A stretch of 64,000 nucleotides of DNA from Rhizobium sp. (GTDB lineage: Bacteria; Pseudomonadota; Gammaproteobacteria; Burkholderiales; Thiobacillaceae): contig JAIBEL010000007.1 in assembly GCA_019459285.1 (NCBI GenBank), forward strand, positions 29,580 to 93,579, written 5' to 3'. The position numbers were made by a program, and so were the translations under genes. The notes under the pieces are model-generated. The model saw only the letters and a list, made by a program, of their open reading frames with translations, was not told the origin of the DNA and made no database searches. Position 1 is the first letter of the stretch. The number at the start of each line of letters is the position of its first letter. Shown in pieces: positions 16,330 to 28,359 of this stretch.

Positions 16330-18297
16330 CTACCTGACCGCTTCCTTCAGCTGATCCAGGATCGCCGGATTCTCCAGGGTGGAGACGTCCTGGGTGATTT
16401 CCTCGCCCTTGGCGATCGCGCGCAGCAGGCGGCGCATGATCTTGCCGGAACGGGTCTTGGGCAGGTTGTCGCCGAAGCGGATTTCGTCGGGCTTGGCGAT
16501 CGGACCGATTTCCTTGCCCACCCAGTCGCGCAGCTCGGCGGCGATCTTCTTCGCTTCCTCGCCGACCGGCCGCGTGCCCTTCAGCACCACGTAGGCCACC
16601 ACTGCCTCGCCCTTGATGTCGTGCGGACGGCCGACCACGGCGGCCTCGGCGACGCGCAGGTTGGAGACCAGCGCGGATTCGATTTCCATCGTGCCCAGGC
16701 GATGCCCGGACACGTTCAGCACGTCGTCGATGCGGCCCATGATCCAGAAATAGCCGTTGACGTCACGGTGCGCCGAATCGCCGGCGAGATAGGTCTTGCC
16801 GCCGAGTTCCTCCGGGAAATAGGTTTTGACGAAGCGGTCCGGATCGCCCCACAGGGTGCGCAGTTGCGACGGGAAGGGGCGCTGGATCACCAGATAGCCG
16901 CCCTGCCCTTTTCCGACCGGATGGCCGTGTTCGTCGGTGATCGCGGCCATGATGCCAGGCAGCGGCAGGGTGCAGGAACCCGGCTTGGTCGGCACCGCAC
17001 CGGGCAGCGGCGAAATCATGTTGGCGCCGGTCTCGGTCTGCCACCTGGTGTCGACGATGGGGCAGCGGCCGCGGCCGATGACCTGGTGATACCACATCCA
17101 GGCCTCCGGGTTGATCGGCTCGCCCACCGTCCCCAGGAGGCGCAGCGATGAGAGGTCGTACTGTGCCGGCAGGTCGGAGCCGAGCTTGATCAGGCTGCGG
17201 ATCGCGGTCGGCGCGGTGTAGAAGGTGGTGACCTTGTGTTTCGCGACGGTTTCCCAGAAGCGCCCGGGATGCGGATAGGTGGGAATGCCCTCGAAGATGA
17301 CCTCGGTCATGCCGAGCGCCAGCGGGCCGTAGGCGACATAGGTGTGGCCGGTGATCCAGCCGACGTCGGCGGTGCACCAGTAGACGTCGGTTTCGGGCTT
17401 GGCGTCGAACACCCACTGCATCGACAGGATGGCGCCGAGCAGGTAGCCGCCGGTGGAATGCTGCACGCCCTTGGGCTTGCCGGTCGAGCCGGAGGTATAG
17501 AGGATGAACAGCGGATGCTCGGCGGACACCCACACCGGCTCGCAGGTCTCGGCCTGGGTCTGGGTCAGTTCGTGCCACCACAGGTCGCGCGTGCCCCAGT
17601 TGACTGCGCCGCCGGAGCGGCGGTACACCACCACGCGCTCGACGCAGGAGGTGTCACCCATCGCCAGCGCCTCGTCGACCGCACGCTTCAGCGGCACCGC
17701 TTTGCCGCCGCGCAGCGATTCATCGGCCGTCACGATCAGCTTAGCCTTGGCGTCCTCGATGCGCTCGAACAGGCTCTTGGCGGAAAAGCCGCCGAACACC
17801 ACCGAATGGATCGCCCCGATGCGCGCGCACGCCTGCATCGCCACCACCGCTTCGATGCTCATCGGCATGTAGACGATCACACGGTCGCCCTTTTCCACAC
17901 CGAGCGACTTCAGTCCGTTGGCGAACTGGCACACACGGGCATGCAGTTCCGTGTAGGTGACCTTCGTCACGCTGCCATCGTCGGCCTCGAAAATCAGCGC
18001 GGTCTTGCCGCCTCGGGTCGCCAGATGGCGATCGAGGCAGTTGTAGGACACGTTCAGTTCACCGTCGTCGAACCATTTGTAGAACGGTGCCTTCGACTCG
18101 TCGAGCACGTGGGTGAACGGCGTTTTCCAGGCAATGTGCTGGCGCGCCAGATCGGCCCAGAACCCCTCGTAGTCGTTTTCTGCCTGGCGACACAACGCCT
18201 CGTAGGCGGCCATGCCGGATACATTCGCCTGCTTGACGAACGCATCCGCTGGCGGGAAAACACGGGTTTCGGTCAAAATCGACTCGATGGCTGCCAT
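16330..18297 (-). CDS. acs: Acetyl-CoA synthetase (AMP-forming)
   Basis: 655 residues. It converts acetate, ATP and CoA to acetyl-CoA via acetyl-AMP in the cytosol. The adenylate-forming P-loop is [11 protein letters not shown] near residue 265. The acetyl-CoA synthetase motif [15 protein letters not shown] and the C-terminal [12 protein letters not shown] near 617 are present; that Lys is the one acetylated to switch off relatives. The frame is open upstream, but ATG 18297 (MAAIESIL) matches the family N-terminus. It is divergent from glnE with only 53 nt between them, so the two promoters must overlap. Confidence 0.97.
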   Translation of the reverse strand: MAAIESILTETRVFPPADAFVKQANVSGMAAYEALCRQAENDYEGFWADLARQHIAWKTPFTHVLDESKAPFYKWFDDGELNVSYNCLDRHLATRGGKTALIFEADDGSVTKVTYTELHARVCQFANGLKSLGVEKGDRVIVYMPMSIEAVVAMQACARIGAIHSVVFGGFSAKSLFERIEDAKAKLIVTADESLRGGKAVPLKRAVDEALAMGDTSCVERVVVYRRSGGAVNWGTRDLWWHELTQTQAETCEPVWVSAEHPLFILYTSGSTGKPKGVQHSTGGYLLGAILSMQWVFDAKPETDVYWCTADVGWITGHTYVAYGPLALGMTEVIFEGIPTYPHPGRFWETVAKHKVTTFYTAPTAIRSLIKLGSDLPAQYDLSSLRLLGTVGEPINPEAWMWYHQVIGRGRCPIVDTRWQTETGANMISPLPGAVPTKPGSCTLPLPGIMAAITDEHGHPVGKGQGGYLVIQRPFPSQLRTLWGDPDRFVKTYFPEELGGKTYLAGDSAHRDVNGYFWIMGRIDDVLNVSGHRLGTMEIESALVSNLRVAEAAVVGRPHDIKGEAVVAYVVLKGTRPVGEEAKKIAAELRDWVGKEIGPIAKPDEIRFGDNLPKTRSGKIMRRLLRAIAKGEEITQDVSTLENPAILDQLKEAVR

Positions 18298-18350
18298 ACA
18301 GTCTCTCCACTGATAAAGTGTTGCGATAAGCCCAGATTCTAATCCAAGCC

Positions 18351-21044
18351 ATGAGCCATCCCGCACTTGAACGCGTTGCCCGCTGTTCACGTTATGGTCG
18401 TCGCCTGCTGACGGCACAACCGAACCTGGCAGAAACCGTGGCCGGCCAGCTGGGCCAGGCCTTCGGCCGGGCGGCCATGCGGGCCTTTCTCGCCGAGCCC
18501 GCCTGTACCGACGAAGCCGTCCTGCACCAGCGCCTGCGGCAATTGCGCCAGCGGGTGTGGCTGATCGTCACCGCGCGCGATCTGGCGGGCCAGGCCGATC
18601 TCGCCGAGGTGATGGCCACCTACAGCACTCTGGCCGAGGTTTGCATTGCCGCCGCGCTCGACTTCCATCACGCCGAACTGGCCGCGCGCCACGGCGAGCC
18701 GCGCGACGAAAACGGTTCGCCGCAGCGTATGGTCGTGGTCGGCATGGGCAAGCTCGGCGGCTTTGAGCTCAACGTGTCGTCCGACATCGACCTCATCTAC
18801 CTCTATCCCGAGGAAGGCGAGACGGCGGCCGACGATCCGTCCGCCTCGATCCGTCCGCTTTCCAACCACGAATTCTTCATCCGCCTGGGGCGCAAGCTCG
18901 CCGCCGCGCTGGGAGAGAACACCGCCGACGGCTACGTCTTCCGCGTCGACCTGCGGCTACGCCCGTGGGGCGAATCCGGCCCGTTCGCGATGGGCTATGC
19001 GATGCTGGAAGACTATCTGGTGGCCCAGGGGCGGCCGTGGGAGCGTTACGCCTGGATCAAGGCGCGCCCGCTCACCGGCAGCCGACACGACGAACTGATG
19101 CAGATCGTGCGGCCCTTCGTGTTCCGCAAATATCTCGATTTCGGCGCCTTCGCCGCGATCCGCGACCTGCACGTGCAGATCCGCCGCGAGGTCGCGCGTC
19201 GCGAAATGGCGCACAACGTCAAGCTGGGGCCGGGCGGCATCCGCGAGATCGAATTCACCGCGCAGGTGTTCCAGCTCATCCGTGGCGGCCAGATCGCCGC
19301 CCTGCAGCAGCAACCGACATTGGTCGTGCTGGACGCGCTGGTGAAGACAGGCCTCATGACTGCCGACGCGCAGCAGGAACTCGCGGCCGCCTACGATTTC
19401 CTGCGCCGGCTGGAACACCGCATCCAGTACCTGGACGACGCGCAGACCCAGCTCCTGCCGGACGATGCCGAATCGCAGACCATGCTCGCCGAGGCGATGG
19501 GCTTCCCCGACTACGCCGCCATGCTGACGGCGCTCGACCGCCATCGGAATAAAGTCACGCGTCATTTCGAGCAGGTGTTCGCTGCGCCGCAGACCGACCA
19601 GAACAGCCATCCACTGACTGCCGTGTGCTGCGGCACCGCAGACGCCGACGCCACCCAGGCGCTGCTGGAAAACGCCGGCTATGACGACCCGCCGCGCGTA
19701 CTGGCGACGCTCGACGCCTTGCGCCAGAACACCGCGCGCCTCCCCGAATCGACGCAGCTCCGGCTCAACGCACTGCTGCCGCCTGCGCTCGAAGTCATCG
19801 GCGGCCAGACCGACCCGGCGGTCACGCTGGAGCGCTTCGCCGCGCTCATCCAGTCCGTTTCCCGGCGCGCCACCTATCTCGCGCTGCTGGCCGAATATCC
19901 CGCAGCGCTGCGCCAACTGGTACGCCTGCTGGCGGCAAGCCCATGGGCCGCGCAGATGATCACACGGCAGCCGCAACTGCTGGACGAACTGATCGCGCCG
20001 CAACACCTGATGAGTACGCCCGACTGGACGCAGCTCGCCGCCCAGCTGCACGAGGAGCTGGATGCCCACCCTGGCGACACCGAAGCGCAGATGGATGCGC
20101 TGCGCCGCTTCAAGCAGGTGCAGACGCTGCACCTGCTCGCACAGGATGTGGCGGGGCGGCTGACACTGGAAGCGCTCTCCGACCACCTCTCCTATCTTGC
20201 CGACACGCTGTTGAACGAAACCCTGGCACGCTGCTGGGCCGGCCTGAAGACGCGCCACCGCGACAAGCCGCGCTTCGCCATCGTCGGCTACGGCAAGCTC
20301 GGCGGCAAGGAACTCGGCTACGCCTCCGACCTCGACCTGGTGTTCCTCTATGACGACGCCGACGAACGCGCGCAGGAAATCTACGCGCGGCTGGCGCAGC
20401 GCATCAACACCTGGCTCGGCACGCTCACTTCGACCGGGATGCTGTATGAAACCGACCTGCGCCTGCGCCCGGACGGCGCCTCCGGCCTGCTGGTCAGCTC
20501 GACCGAGGCCTTCCGCGACTACCAGTTGCACCACGCCTGGGTGTGGGAACACCAGGCGCTGACGCGCGCCCGTTTCGTGTGCGGCGACGCGGCAATCGGC
20601 GCACGCTTCGAGGCCCTGCGCCGCGAAGTGCTGAGCGCCCCGCGCGATGCCGCCAAACTGCGCGAGGACGTGCTGTCCATGCGCGAGAAAATGCGCGCCG
20701 GCCACGTCAACGACACCGACCTGTTCGACCTCAAGCACGACCGCGACGGCATCGTCGACGTCGAATTCTGCGTGCAGTATCTGGTGCTGCGGCATTGCGC
20801 CGGCCACCCCGAGCTCGCCGACAACGTCGGCAATATCGCGTTGCTGCAGCGTGCGGGAACGGCCGGCCTGCTCCCGCCCGACCTTGCCCAGGCCGCCGCC
20901 GACGCCTACCGTGAATTGCGCCGCCAGCAACATGTGATCAAGCTCAGCGGGGCGGAATACGCCCGCGTGCCGCCCCATGCACTGGAAAGCGTACGCAATG
21001 CGGTCAACGGCTTATGGACGCAGGTCATGGATACGGCCGCCTGA
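18351..21044 (+). CDS. glnE: Glutamine synthetase adenylyltransferase/deadenylase
   Basis: 897 residues with two nucleotidyltransferase domains: the N-terminal deadenylating one with [20 protein letters not shown] near residues 132-152 and the C-terminal adenylylating one with [20 protein letters not shown] near 645-665. It adjusts glutamine synthetase activity to nitrogen status under the control of PII. Both GGxxxDxD cores are intact. The length is slightly below the E. coli protein (946). The ATG at 18351 gives the shortest intergenic distance to acs. Confidence 0.97.
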   Translation: MSHPALERVARCSRYGRRLLTAQPNLAETVAGQLGQAFGRAAMRAFLAEPACTDEAVLHQRLRQLRQRVWLIVTARDLAGQADLAEVMATYSTLAEVCIAAALDFHHAELAARHGEPRDENGSPQRMVVVGMGKLGGFELNVSSDIDLIYLYPEEGETAADDPSASIRPLSNHEFFIRLGRKLAAALGENTADGYVFRVDLRLRPWGESGPFAMGYAMLEDYLVAQGRPWERYAWIKARPLTGSRHDELMQIVRPFVFRKYLDFGAFAAIRDLHVQIRREVARREMAHNVKLGPGGIREIEFTAQVFQLIRGGQIAALQQQPTLVVLDALVKTGLMTADAQQELAAAYDFLRRLEHRIQYLDDAQTQLLPDDAESQTMLAEAMGFPDYAAMLTALDRHRNKVTRHFEQVFAAPQTDQNSHPLTAVCCGTADADATQALLENAGYDDPPRVLATLDALRQNTARLPESTQLRLNALLPPALEVIGGQTDPAVTLERFAALIQSVSRRATYLALLAEYPAALRQLVRLLAASPWAAQMITRQPQLLDELIAPQHLMSTPDWTQLAAQLHEELDAHPGDTEAQMDALRRFKQVQTLHLLAQDVAGRLTLEALSDHLSYLADTLLNETLARCWAGLKTRHRDKPRFAIVGYGKLGGKELGYASDLDLVFLYDDADERAQEIYARLAQRINTWLGTLTSTGMLYETDLRLRPDGASGLLVSSTEAFRDYQLHHAWVWEHQALTRARFVCGDAAIGARFEALRREVLSAPRDAAKLREDVLSMREKMRAGHVNDTDLFDLKHDRDGIVDVEFCVQYLVLRHCAGHPELADNVGNIALLQRAGTAGLLPPDLAQAAADAYRELRRQQHVIKLSGAEYARVPPHALESVRNAVNGLWTQVMDTAA

Positions 21045-21089
21045 CATTCCTGCCATGATTATCATTTTTCCGTACCCGGAGATCGCATC

Positions 21090-21563
21090 TTGAACCCCAA
21101 CGCCCTCGCCGCCAGGGAAGCCCTGCGCCAGTTCCGCGTGATTTTCGGCGCCGTGCGCCAGCATTTCCAGGCGGTTGAAAAAGCCTGCGGCGTCAGCGGA
21201 GCACAGATATGGGCCATGGCCGCGCTGCGACAGACGCCCGGCATGAAGGTGTCCGAACTGGCGCAGACCTTGTCGATCCATGCCTCCACCGCCAGCAATC
21301 TGCTCGACAAGATCGAGAAATCAGGATTGATCCGGCGCGAACGCAATAGTGTGGACCAGCGCGTCGTGCGCCTGTATCTCACCGATGCCGGGGAAAAAGC
21401 ACTGGGGAAGGCGCCGCAGCCGCTGACCGGCATCCTGACGCACGCCTTGGGACAGTTGCCGGATGAAGCCTTGTCCCGCCTCAACCAGGATCTGGCGACG
21501 CTGATCGCGCACATGGGCGAAGTCAACACGCAATACGCGCAAAAGCCCTTGTCGGAACTCTGA
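21090..21563 (+). CDS. MarR-family transcriptional regulator
   Basis: 157 residues with a winged helix (MKVSELAQTLSIHASTASNL at about residues 51-70, then RRERNSVDQRVVRLYLTDAG as the wing). The start is TTG 21090, supported by GGAG 8 nt upstream; no ATG is available before the conserved part. It follows glnE by 45 nt on the same strand and is convergent with the Ca2+ ATPase gene. The ligand and targets cannot be read from sequence. Confidence 0.88.
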   Translation: MNPNALAAREALRQFRVIFGAVRQHFQAVEKACGVSGAQIWAMAALRQTPGMKVSELAQTLSIHASTASNLLDKIEKSGLIRRERNSVDQRVVRLYLTDAGEKALGKAPQPLTGILTHALGQLPDEALSRLNQDLATLIAHMGEVNTQYAQKPLSEL

Positions 21564-21571
21564 GCCCTCGA

Positions 21572-24214
21572 TTACTGGCTGGCGTACAGCCAGCCACGCC
21601 GCACCAGCGCCTTCTCGATCTCTACCCCGACGAACACCACCGATGACAGGGCCAGGCACGCGCCCAGCTCGCCCAGGCTCAGCGGCTCGGTCTTGAAGAT
21701 GGGATTGAGCCAGGGCACATAGAGCACGGCCATCTGCAGGGCGAGCGTCAGCAGCAGGGCACCCGTCAACGCCGCGTTGGAGAGGACGCCCTGGGTAAAC
21801 AGCGATTCGCGCTCGGAGCGGATCGCCAGCACATGGCCCAGCTGCGACAGCGTGAGCACGGTGAACACCATGCTCTGCCAATGCGCCGAGCCGACGTGGA
21901 TCGTCCAGGCCTGCGTCAGCAGCGACACGCCGCCCATCAGCAGCCCCACCCACAGGATGTGCTGCCACATGCCGTGCGCGAAGATGCTCTCCTTCGGCGG
22001 CCGCGGCGGGCGCTGCATGACGTTGCGCTCGGCGCGCTCATTGGCGAGCGCCAGCCCCGGCAGGCCGTCGGTGACGAGGTTGATCCACAGGATGTGAATC
22101 GGCAGCAGCGGGATCGGCAGGCCCATGAAGGGCGCGAGGAAGATGGTCCAGATCTCGCCCGAGTTGCTCGTCATGGTGTATTTGACGAACTTGCGGATGT
22201 TGTCGAAGATGCGGCGGCCTTCGCGCACCGCATGCACGATGGTGGCGAAGTTGTCGTCGAGCAGCGTCATGTGGGCCGCCTCGCGCGCCACGTCGGTGCC
22301 ACCCTTGCCCATGGCGACGCCGATGTCGGCCATTTTCAATGCGGGCGCGTCGTTCACCCCGTCGCCGGTCATGGCGACGAACTCGCCCTTGTCCTGCAGC
22401 GCCTGCACGATCTTGATCTTCTGTTCCGGGTTGATGCGGGCGTAGACCCGCACCGACTCCACCTCGCGCTCGAATTCCGCCAGCGACAACTGCGCCAGCT
22501 TGCTGCCGGTGAGCACCTTGCCACCGTCGCCGACGATGCCGAGCCTGCTTGCAATGGCGCGTGCGGTGGCCGGATGGTCGCCGGTGATCATCACCGGGAT
22601 GATGCCCGCGGCCTTGCAGGCGGCCACCGCATCGGCCGCTTCCGGCCGCGGCGGGTCGATCAGGCCGGCCAGGCCGATGAAAGTGAGATCGGTTTCCAGC
22701 GTGGCCGCGTCGAGTGCCTCCGGCACGCGCGGCAGCCGCTTCAGGGCGAAGGCCAGTACGCGAAGTCCCTGCGCAGCCAGTTGTTCGGCTTCGTTGTGCA
22801 GCGCGATCCGATCGATGGCCGTCGTTCCGTTTCCGCCCAGCTGATCGCCGCACAGCGCCAGCACGCTCTCGGGCGCGCCCTTCACCAGCATGAGTACGGT
22901 ATCGCCCTCGCGATGCAGCGTGCTCATGCGCGCGCGCTCGGAATCGAAGGGAAGCTCCGCCAGTCGCGGCAGCGTTTCCTGCCATTCATGCTTACTGAAT
23001 CCGGCTGTCAGCGCAGCTTCGAGCAGCGCAGTCTCGGTGGGGTCGCCGGTCAATTTTCCGTCGACGTCGGCCATGGCGTCGTTGCACAGCGCCATGGCGA
23101 GCCCCAGTTCGTACCATGGCGACGACTCGCCGCCGGGCAAGCCCGGACGGGTTTCGCCGGCGGCGAGTACGCAATCGACCTGCATGCGGTTCTGTGTCAG
23201 CGTGCCGGTCTTGTCAGAGCAGATGTAGGTGACCGAGCCGAGCGTCTCCACTGCGGGAAGTCGGCGGATCAGCGCGTTCTGCCGGACCAGGCGCGCCGCC
23301 CCCAGCGCGAGCGAAATGGTGACCACAGCCGGCAGCGCCTCGGGAATGGCGGCAACCGCCAGGCTGACGGCGGTGAGCAGCATCACCAGCGGCGCTTCGC
23401 CGCGCAGCCAGCCGGCCACGAAGATGATGGCGCAGATCGCCAGCACCACCCATGCCAGATGCTGACCGAAACGTGCCAGGCGTTTTTGCAGCGGCGTCTT
23501 GCCGGATTCACCAGACAACAACGCAGCGATTTTCCCCAGTTCGGTCTGCATGCCGGTGGCCACCACCAGACCGCGGGCGCGGCCGTAGGTGGCGATCGTG
23601 CCCTTGTACCCCAGATTGAGGCGATCGCCGAGCGGCAGCCCGGTTTCATGCAGCGGTACGAGTCGTTTGTCGACCGGCTGCGACTCGCCGGTGAGCGCGG
23701 ACTCGTCGACCTTGAACGAGGCCAGTTCGGTCAGGCGCAGGTCGGCAGGCAGGATGTTGCCGGCCTCCAGTTCCACCAGATCGCCGGGCACCAGTTCCGT
23801 CGCATCAATCAGCGCGGGACGCCCATCACGGATCACGCGGGCCTGCGGACTGGCCATTTTCTTCAGCGCTGCCATGGCACGTTCGGCGCGGTATTCCTGG
23901 ACGAAGCCGATGATGCCGTTGAGGAACACGATGACCACGATGGCGATAGCATCCTGCGGCTCGCCGATGACGCCGGCGATGACCGCGGCGGCGATCAGCA
24001 CCAAAATCATGAAATCGGTGAACTGCGACGCCAGCATGGCAAGCGGATGGCGGCGGCCGGTCTCGTGCAGGGTGTTGGGGCCTACCCGGCCAAGCTGCGA
24101 TGCGGCGGCTTCGGCCGTCAATCCCGCGTCCAGGTCGCTGTCGAGATGTGCGGCGACAGCCTCGCTGTCGAGGCAATGCCAGTGCCGGACCGGTTTGCCG
24201 CGATCAGTCGCCAT
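21572..24214 (-). CDS. Calcium-type P-type ATPase (P2A-like)
   Basis: 880-residue inner-membrane cation pump. The cation-ATPase N-terminal domain is at about 10-75. The actuator motif TGES is in [20 protein letters not shown] lies in membrane helix 4, where SERCA/PMR pumps have PEGLP. Phosphorylation motif [11 protein letters not shown] is near residue 333. [12 protein letters not shown] is in the P-domain, and [12 protein letters not shown] in helix 6 carries the Asn-Thr-Asp ligands typical of Ca2+ pumps. It probably exports Ca2+. The ATG overlaps the preceding small Ca2+-antiporter remnant by 11 nt, which supports the substrate. Confidence 0.92.
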   Translation of the reverse strand: MATDRGKPVRHWHCLDSEAVAAHLDSDLDAGLTAEAAASQLGRVGPNTLHETGRRHPLAMLASQFTDFMILVLIAAAVIAGVIGEPQDAIAIVVIVFLNGIIGFVQEYRAERAMAALKKMASPQARVIRDGRPALIDATELVPGDLVELEAGNILPADLRLTELASFKVDESALTGESQPVDKRLVPLHETGLPLGDRLNLGYKGTIATYGRARGLVVATGMQTELGKIAALLSGESGKTPLQKRLARFGQHLAWVVLAICAIIFVAGWLRGEAPLVMLLTAVSLAVAAIPEALPAVVTISLALGAARLVRQNALIRRLPAVETLGSVTYICSDKTGTLTQNRMQVDCVLAAGETRPGLPGGESSPWYELGLAMALCNDAMADVDGKLTGDPTETALLEAALTAGFSKHEWQETLPRLAELPFDSERARMSTLHREGDTVLMLVKGAPESVLALCGDQLGGNGTTAIDRIALHNEAEQLAAQGLRVLAFALKRLPRVPEALDAATLETDLTFIGLAGLIDPPRPEAADAVAACKAAGIIPVMITGDHPATARAIASRLGIVGDGGKVLTGSKLAQLSLAEFEREVESVRVYARINPEQKIKIVQALQDKGEFVAMTGDGVNDAPALKMADIGVAMGKGGTDVAREAAHMTLLDDNFATIVHAVREGRRIFDNIRKFVKYTMTSNSGEIWTIFLAPFMGLPIPLLPIHILWINLVTDGLPGLALANERAERNVMQRPPRPPKESIFAHGMWQHILWVGLLMGGVSLLTQAWTIHVGSAHWQSMVFTVLTLSQLGHVLAIRSERESLFTQGVLSNAALTGALLLTLALQMAVLYVPWLNPIFKTEPLSLGELGACLALSSVVFVGVEIEKALVRRGWLYASQ

Positions 24215-24521
24215 GCAAATAAAGGAAAAGCGTGTTCAACAGATAAATGACCAGCAACAGCAGGCTGATCCAGCTGACCGTGCGAAACACGCGCGAAGCG
24301 GGCCGCAACACCAGCCCAACCACGGCCAGCCCGCTCATCATCATGGCGGAGAAGGCCGAGGCGGCATGGGTAAGGGACACATCGGCGAGCAGCGGGCCTG
24401 GCAGGTAGGCCAGGTCGTCGATGGCGAGGATGTCGCCATAGCGCGAAAGCCTGACGCCCGCCACGCCGATCACGGCGAGGCAGGCGAAAAACGAAGCCCA
24501 GATGAATGCGATTTCCTGCAT
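24204..24521 (-). CDS. Truncated Ca2+/cation antiporter-like membrane protein
   Basis: 105 residues with three hydrophobic stretches. The start (WASFFACLAVIGVAGVRLSR, then YGDILA) resembles the N-terminus of CaCA-family sodium/calcium exchangers. After YGDILA the text jumps to DLAYLPGPLLADVS and then to a tail of two spans ending [13 protein letters not shown]. The conserved alpha-repeat with its acidic ion ligands is missing. This reads as an internal deletion of an antiporter of some 300 residues (inference from remembered family texts). It overlaps the Ca2+-ATPase start by 11 nt and may now serve mainly for translational coupling or as a small pump partner. No clear ribosome site precedes ATG 24521. 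Confidence 0.5.
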   Translation of the reverse strand: MQEIAFIWASFFACLAVIGVAGVRLSRYGDILAIDDLAYLPGPLLADVSLTHAASAFSAMMMSGLAVVGLVLRPASRVFRTVSWISLLLLVIYLLNTLFLYLHGD

Positions 24522-24683
24522 AGCGCTTTTGATGCAGCCTCGAATCTGGCGACACCTCGAAACGAATACTCGGATTGCCTGGCGGTAACGGGTCAGGGCA
24601 ATACCGGATATCCCGTGCCACAACATACCTGCTACCGAATCCGCAGGGCATAGGACGCTTACAGCCGAAGGGTAGCATGATGG

Positions 24684-25127
24684 TTGCCTGCAATCGTCGA
24701 TACATCGGGCATCGCCCGGAACGCCGCGCAATATGGGCTCCCATTGCCGGAAAGCGAAGGAAGGATTCACGCTGCCGCACACGAAGCGATGGAGGCTTTC
24801 ATCGGTACGTTGCGGGTGCCGGCCCGGCAGCTGACACCTCAATTCGTGCATGGCGCCGCCACACTACGCATTCTGGAACACGAGCAAACGATGGATGCCG
24901 ACCTGATCGTGATGGGCAAGCATGGGCAATCGGTGATGGAAGAACTGCTGCTCGGCAGCGTCACCCAGCACGTGCTGAAGCATTCCAGCAGCGACGTGCT
25001 GATGCAGGCCATACCGGCTAGGCAAAACCACACGGTGGCCCGTTTCGCGCCTCAGGACATTGCTTCCGACACTTCCTGCAGAAGCCGCAGCGGCGGTGCA
25101 CTGCCGTCCTTGTGCTGCCCGGCATAG
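24684..25127 (+). pseudogene. 5'-truncated universal stress protein
   Basis: The frame from a TTG at 24684 encodes the second half of a Usp domain: MDADLIVMGKHGQSVMEELL then GSVTQHVLKHSSSDVLM, which is the ATP-binding G-x(9)-GS signature. The usual N-terminus with its beta-1 strand and Asp (ILVAVDGS-like) is not found in any frame upstream. After DVLM the frame runs on for some 45 residues into the end of the convergent mscS gene, so the natural stop is probably lost as well. I treat it as a remnant. It lies beside another truncated gene, suggesting a deletion junction near 24.5-24.7 kb. Confidence 0.6.
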
Positions 25128-25966
25128 ACGGTGAGATGCGGAAAGGGAATCTCGATGTCGGCGGCGTCGAATGCCTTCTTCAGGCGGTACAGGAATTCGC
25201 GCCGCACGCCCCACTGCTCCAGCGGCATCACCTTGAAGCGGCAGCGGATTACCACGGCCGAATCCGCCCATTGGTCGACGCCGGCGATTTCCAGGTCGTC
25301 GACAATCTTGCCGCCCAGTTCCGGATCGGCGCGCAAACCGGTCGCCACCTCGCGCATCAGGTCATAGACCTCATCGACGTCCTCGCGGTAGGCGACGCCG
25401 ACGTCGATCACGGCATAGGCGAATCCGCGGCTGCGGTTGGTCACGGTATCGACGTGACCATTCGGGATGTAGTGCACACTGCCCTCGTAATCGCGCAAAC
25501 GGATGTAGCGCAGGGTCATCTCCTCGACCAGCCCGCCCTTGCCGGCCACTTCCACTACGTCGCCCTGGCGGATCTGGTTTTCCAGCAGCAGGAACAGGCC
25601 GGTGAAATAATCCTTGACCAGGCTTTGCGCGCCGAAGCCGATGGCGATGCCCAGCACGCCGGCGGCAGCCAGGATGGGCGCGATCGAGATGCCGACCTCG
25701 CTCAGGACCAGCATGGCGGCGACCAGTGTGACGACCACCAGGATGATGTAGCGAAACACCTGCTCCAGCGTATTGAGCCGCTTGATCCGCTCGGGGTCGC
25801 CGACATCGTGCTGCATGCGTCGCCGCAACCGTGCCACGGCCTTGCGCGCGACGCACAGGACCAGCCATGACAGCCCCAGGATGAGGAGGACATGCAGGGC
25901 GGTCACGACCAGTTCGCGCCATTCCCCGAGATAGCCTACTGCCGTGTTCAGATAATCCGTAGGCAT
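25052..25966 (-). CDS. MscS-family mechanosensitive channel
   Basis: 304-residue inner-membrane protein. Three hydrophobic spans are at about 20-40, 70-90 and 95-115. The pore helix and beta-domain entry read GVLGIAIGFGAQSLVKDYFT then GLFLLLENQIRQGD, the MscS hallmark, followed by VEEMTLRYIRLRDYEG and the soluble vestibule. It opens when turgor is high and releases solutes. Its ATG is 5 nt after the sucrose synthase stop, so it is almost certainly the last gene of the sucrose operon. Confidence 0.93.
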   Translation of the reverse strand: MPTDYLNTAVGYLGEWRELVVTALHVLLILGLSWLVLCVARKAVARLRRRMQHDVGDPERIKRLNTLEQVFRYIILVVVTLVAAMLVLSEVGISIAPILAAAGVLGIAIGFGAQSLVKDYFTGLFLLLENQIRQGDVVEVAGKGGLVEEMTLRYIRLRDYEGSVHYIPNGHVDTVTNRSRGFAYAVIDVGVAYREDVDEVYDLMREVATGLRADPELGGKIVDDLEIAGVDQWADSAVVIRCRFKVMPLEQWGVRREFLYRLKKAFDAADIEIPFPHLTVYAGQHKDGSAPPLRLLQEVSEAMS

Positions 25967-25971
25967 GAAAT

Positions 25972-28359
25972 TCAGTCTTTTCCTACTGCGCGCGCCAGCG
26001 GGCGAAACTGCAAATGGTGGAACAGTTGCAGATAGCGACTGACCTCCCCGCGTTCCAGATTGCTGACGAATTTCCAGAAACCATAGATGCGCGACAGCGT
26101 CATCATGCGTTCGGCGTACAACTGCCAGGTGTAGCGGGCGGCCACGCGCGCCAGCGATCCCTCGGAGATGCGCTGCCAGCGTGGCGGATCAACCGCGCAC
26201 TGCTGCAGGAAATCGGCGATTGCCTCAGCGGCGGCCGCGCCCTCGTTGGGGTCGATGTGGAAACCCGACACGCCGTGCTGGATGATCTCGAGCGGCCCGC
26301 CGTAGCGCGTGGCGAACACCGGCAGGCCGGAGGCCATCGCCTCGATCAGGGTAAGACCGAAGGCTTCGAACAATGCGGGTTGGACGAATACGCCGCGCCG
26401 GTCGGCGACATGGCGATAGAGTTCGCCGGCCAGGTTCTTGTCGAGGCGGGTGCCCAGCCAGCGCATCCGTCCATCCAGCTGGTACTGGTCCATCAGTGCG
26501 TGCATGCGCGCGATCTCGGCCTTCTCCTCCTCGTCGGTCGAGGCCGCCGCATCGATGTAGCCGCCGACCACCAGCAGATTGGCGGCTTCGGCCAGACGCT
26601 CGCAGGCGCCGAACCACTCGCTCAGGCCGGTCAGGTTCTTGATGCGGTCGAGTCGCGCCATGGTGAAGATCAGGGGCCTGTCGGGGTCGGCGAACTGGCC
26701 GCGATATGGCACGCCGGGGTCAGGCGCATAGAGCAGGCGATCGATCTCGGGCATCAGCGAATGCAGACGCCGCGACGTGTCGGTGTAAGGGAAATAGATG
26801 TCGGCATCGGCACCCGGCGACACGATGTTGAACTTGGGATCGAACAGGTCGATGCCGTTGACCACGCGGTACAGCCCCGGCAGGGTATACGCACGGTAGC
26901 TTTCGTACTGCCCGATGCTGTGCGCCGTGCCGGCGATTTCCTGATAGGTGCTGGTGATGATGAAGTCGGCGTGGTTCATGCCGATCAGGTCCGCTGTGTA
27001 CTGGCAGGCGAAATGGTAAGCCGCATCATTGTCTTCCCAGTACAGCGCCGAGTGCAGGTACTTGGTCTGTTCCAGCGCATGGGCAATGTTGCACTGGGTC
27101 ACGCCGAGACGTTCCGACAGCAGGCTGGCGACCAGGTTACCGTCGGAGTAGTTGCCGATGATGAGGTCCGGGCGTCCGCCGAGCTGCGCGAGCGCTTCGC
27201 GTTCGACATGAACCGAAAAGGCTTCCAGATACGGCCAGATTTCAAAGCGCGACACCCATTGCCGCACGATCTCGCCGTTGGGATGGTGGAACGGTACCCG
27301 CACGATCCAGGCATGGTCCGTGCCCTGAATCTTTTCCAGCGGCATATTGCAGGTGGTGCCGTCCGATTCGGGAATCAGACGGGTCACGACGACGATCTTC
27401 GGATCGACCTGCACGCCCTGGATCGCCATGCGGTCGCGCATCTCGTGCTCGAGCGCGCGCACCTGATCGAGGATATAGACCACCTGGCCCCCGGTGTCGG
27501 GACGCCCCAATACATTGTCCTGGCCGAAATAGCCATGCGGCGACAAAATCAGCAGACGCGAGATCATCGGGATGCGTGCCAGGAACGCTTCCAGCGCGGT
27601 GGGCGATGGAGCCTCCAGGATATCGACCAGCAGGCCCATGGTTTCGCTGGTCCGTGCCGCCGTGGCGCCCCAGCCAGGTTCGAAGCCCAGCCGGCCGAGC
27701 GCGGCCGCCAGATCGGCCCACGGCGTGTCGGGGTCGCGCGCTTCGAGCTGCTGCAAGGCCGCACGCAAGGCAGCACGCAAGGCAGCCACGTCGCCGAGGT
27801 GGGGCGCCAGCATCAGCTGCTGGCCGTCGATCGAGTGCATGCGCAGGAAATTCAGCATCCGCGCGTGCCCCACCTCGGGCCGGGTGAACATCGCGCTCGC
27901 CAGATGCCGGTTGAGATGCAGCACGCCCTGCCCGATCGAACGCGTTTCCTGCAGCCGCGGCACATGGCGGCCAAAGGGTTCAAAGTCGATTTCCAGCACG
28001 CTGTCACCGTCGTTCGGCGGTTTCACGAACAGCTCCTTGGACGCGAGGAATTCGCTCACCGACACGCTTTCCGGCACCAGCTGTTCCTGATGCATGCGCA
28101 GGTAACGCCAGCGCCCGGCCCCTTCGCGCAATGCGAAATAGGCCCAGGGATGCTGGAACACACCCTCCTGGAAATGGCGCACGGCCTGTTGCAGCGGCGT
28201 GCCGTCGAGCGAACTGGCGGATTCCGTCGCCAGGGTGTCGAGCACGTGACACAGGTCGCTTTGCAGCAACAGCACGCGGTTCTCGGCAAAGCAGCGGCGC
28301 AGGAAGGCATCCACCGGATCTCGGTGATCCGTCGTCCAGGTTTTCAATGCGTCGATCAT
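25972..28359 (-). CDS. Sucrose synthase
   Basis: 795 residues, the usual size. It is a GT4 enzyme that reversibly converts sucrose and NDP to NDP-glucose and fructose. The N-terminal regulatory region is about 1-270, and the GT-B domain starts with [20 protein letters not shown] and [28 protein letters not shown] is near 575, and the E-x7-E acid motif appears as [20 protein letters not shown] near 665. ATG 28359 follows GGAGG and overlaps the stop of the sucrose-phosphate synthase gene (ATGA). A longer open frame upstream belongs to that neighbour. Whether ADP or UDP is preferred cannot be settled here. Confidence 0.95.
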   Translation of the reverse strand: MIDALKTWTTDHRDPVDAFLRRCFAENRVLLLQSDLCHVLDTLATESASSLDGTPLQQAVRHFQEGVFQHPWAYFALREGAGRWRYLRMHQEQLVPESVSVSEFLASKELFVKPPNDGDSVLEIDFEPFGRHVPRLQETRSIGQGVLHLNRHLASAMFTRPEVGHARMLNFLRMHSIDGQQLMLAPHLGDVAALRAALRAALQQLEARDPDTPWADLAAALGRLGFEPGWGATAARTSETMGLLVDILEAPSPTALEAFLARIPMISRLLILSPHGYFGQDNVLGRPDTGGQVVYILDQVRALEHEMRDRMAIQGVQVDPKIVVVTRLIPESDGTTCNMPLEKIQGTDHAWIVRVPFHHPNGEIVRQWVSRFEIWPYLEAFSVHVEREALAQLGGRPDLIIGNYSDGNLVASLLSERLGVTQCNIAHALEQTKYLHSALYWEDNDAAYHFACQYTADLIGMNHADFIITSTYQEIAGTAHSIGQYESYRAYTLPGLYRVVNGIDLFDPKFNIVSPGADADIYFPYTDTSRRLHSLMPEIDRLLYAPDPGVPYRGQFADPDRPLIFTMARLDRIKNLTGLSEWFGACERLAEAANLLVVGGYIDAAASTDEEEKAEIARMHALMDQYQLDGRMRWLGTRLDKNLAGELYRHVADRRGVFVQPALFEAFGLTLIEAMASGLPVFATRYGGPLEIIQHGVSGFHIDPNEGAAAAEAIADFLQQCAVDPPRWQRISEGSLARVAARYTWQLYAERMMTLSRIYGFWKFVSNLERGEVSRYLQLFHHLQFRPLARAVGKD

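Noticed and set aside
21833..24250. 805-codon open frame opposite the Ca2+ ATPase
   Set aside because: Antisense shadow; the ATPase motifs on the minus strand are all intact.
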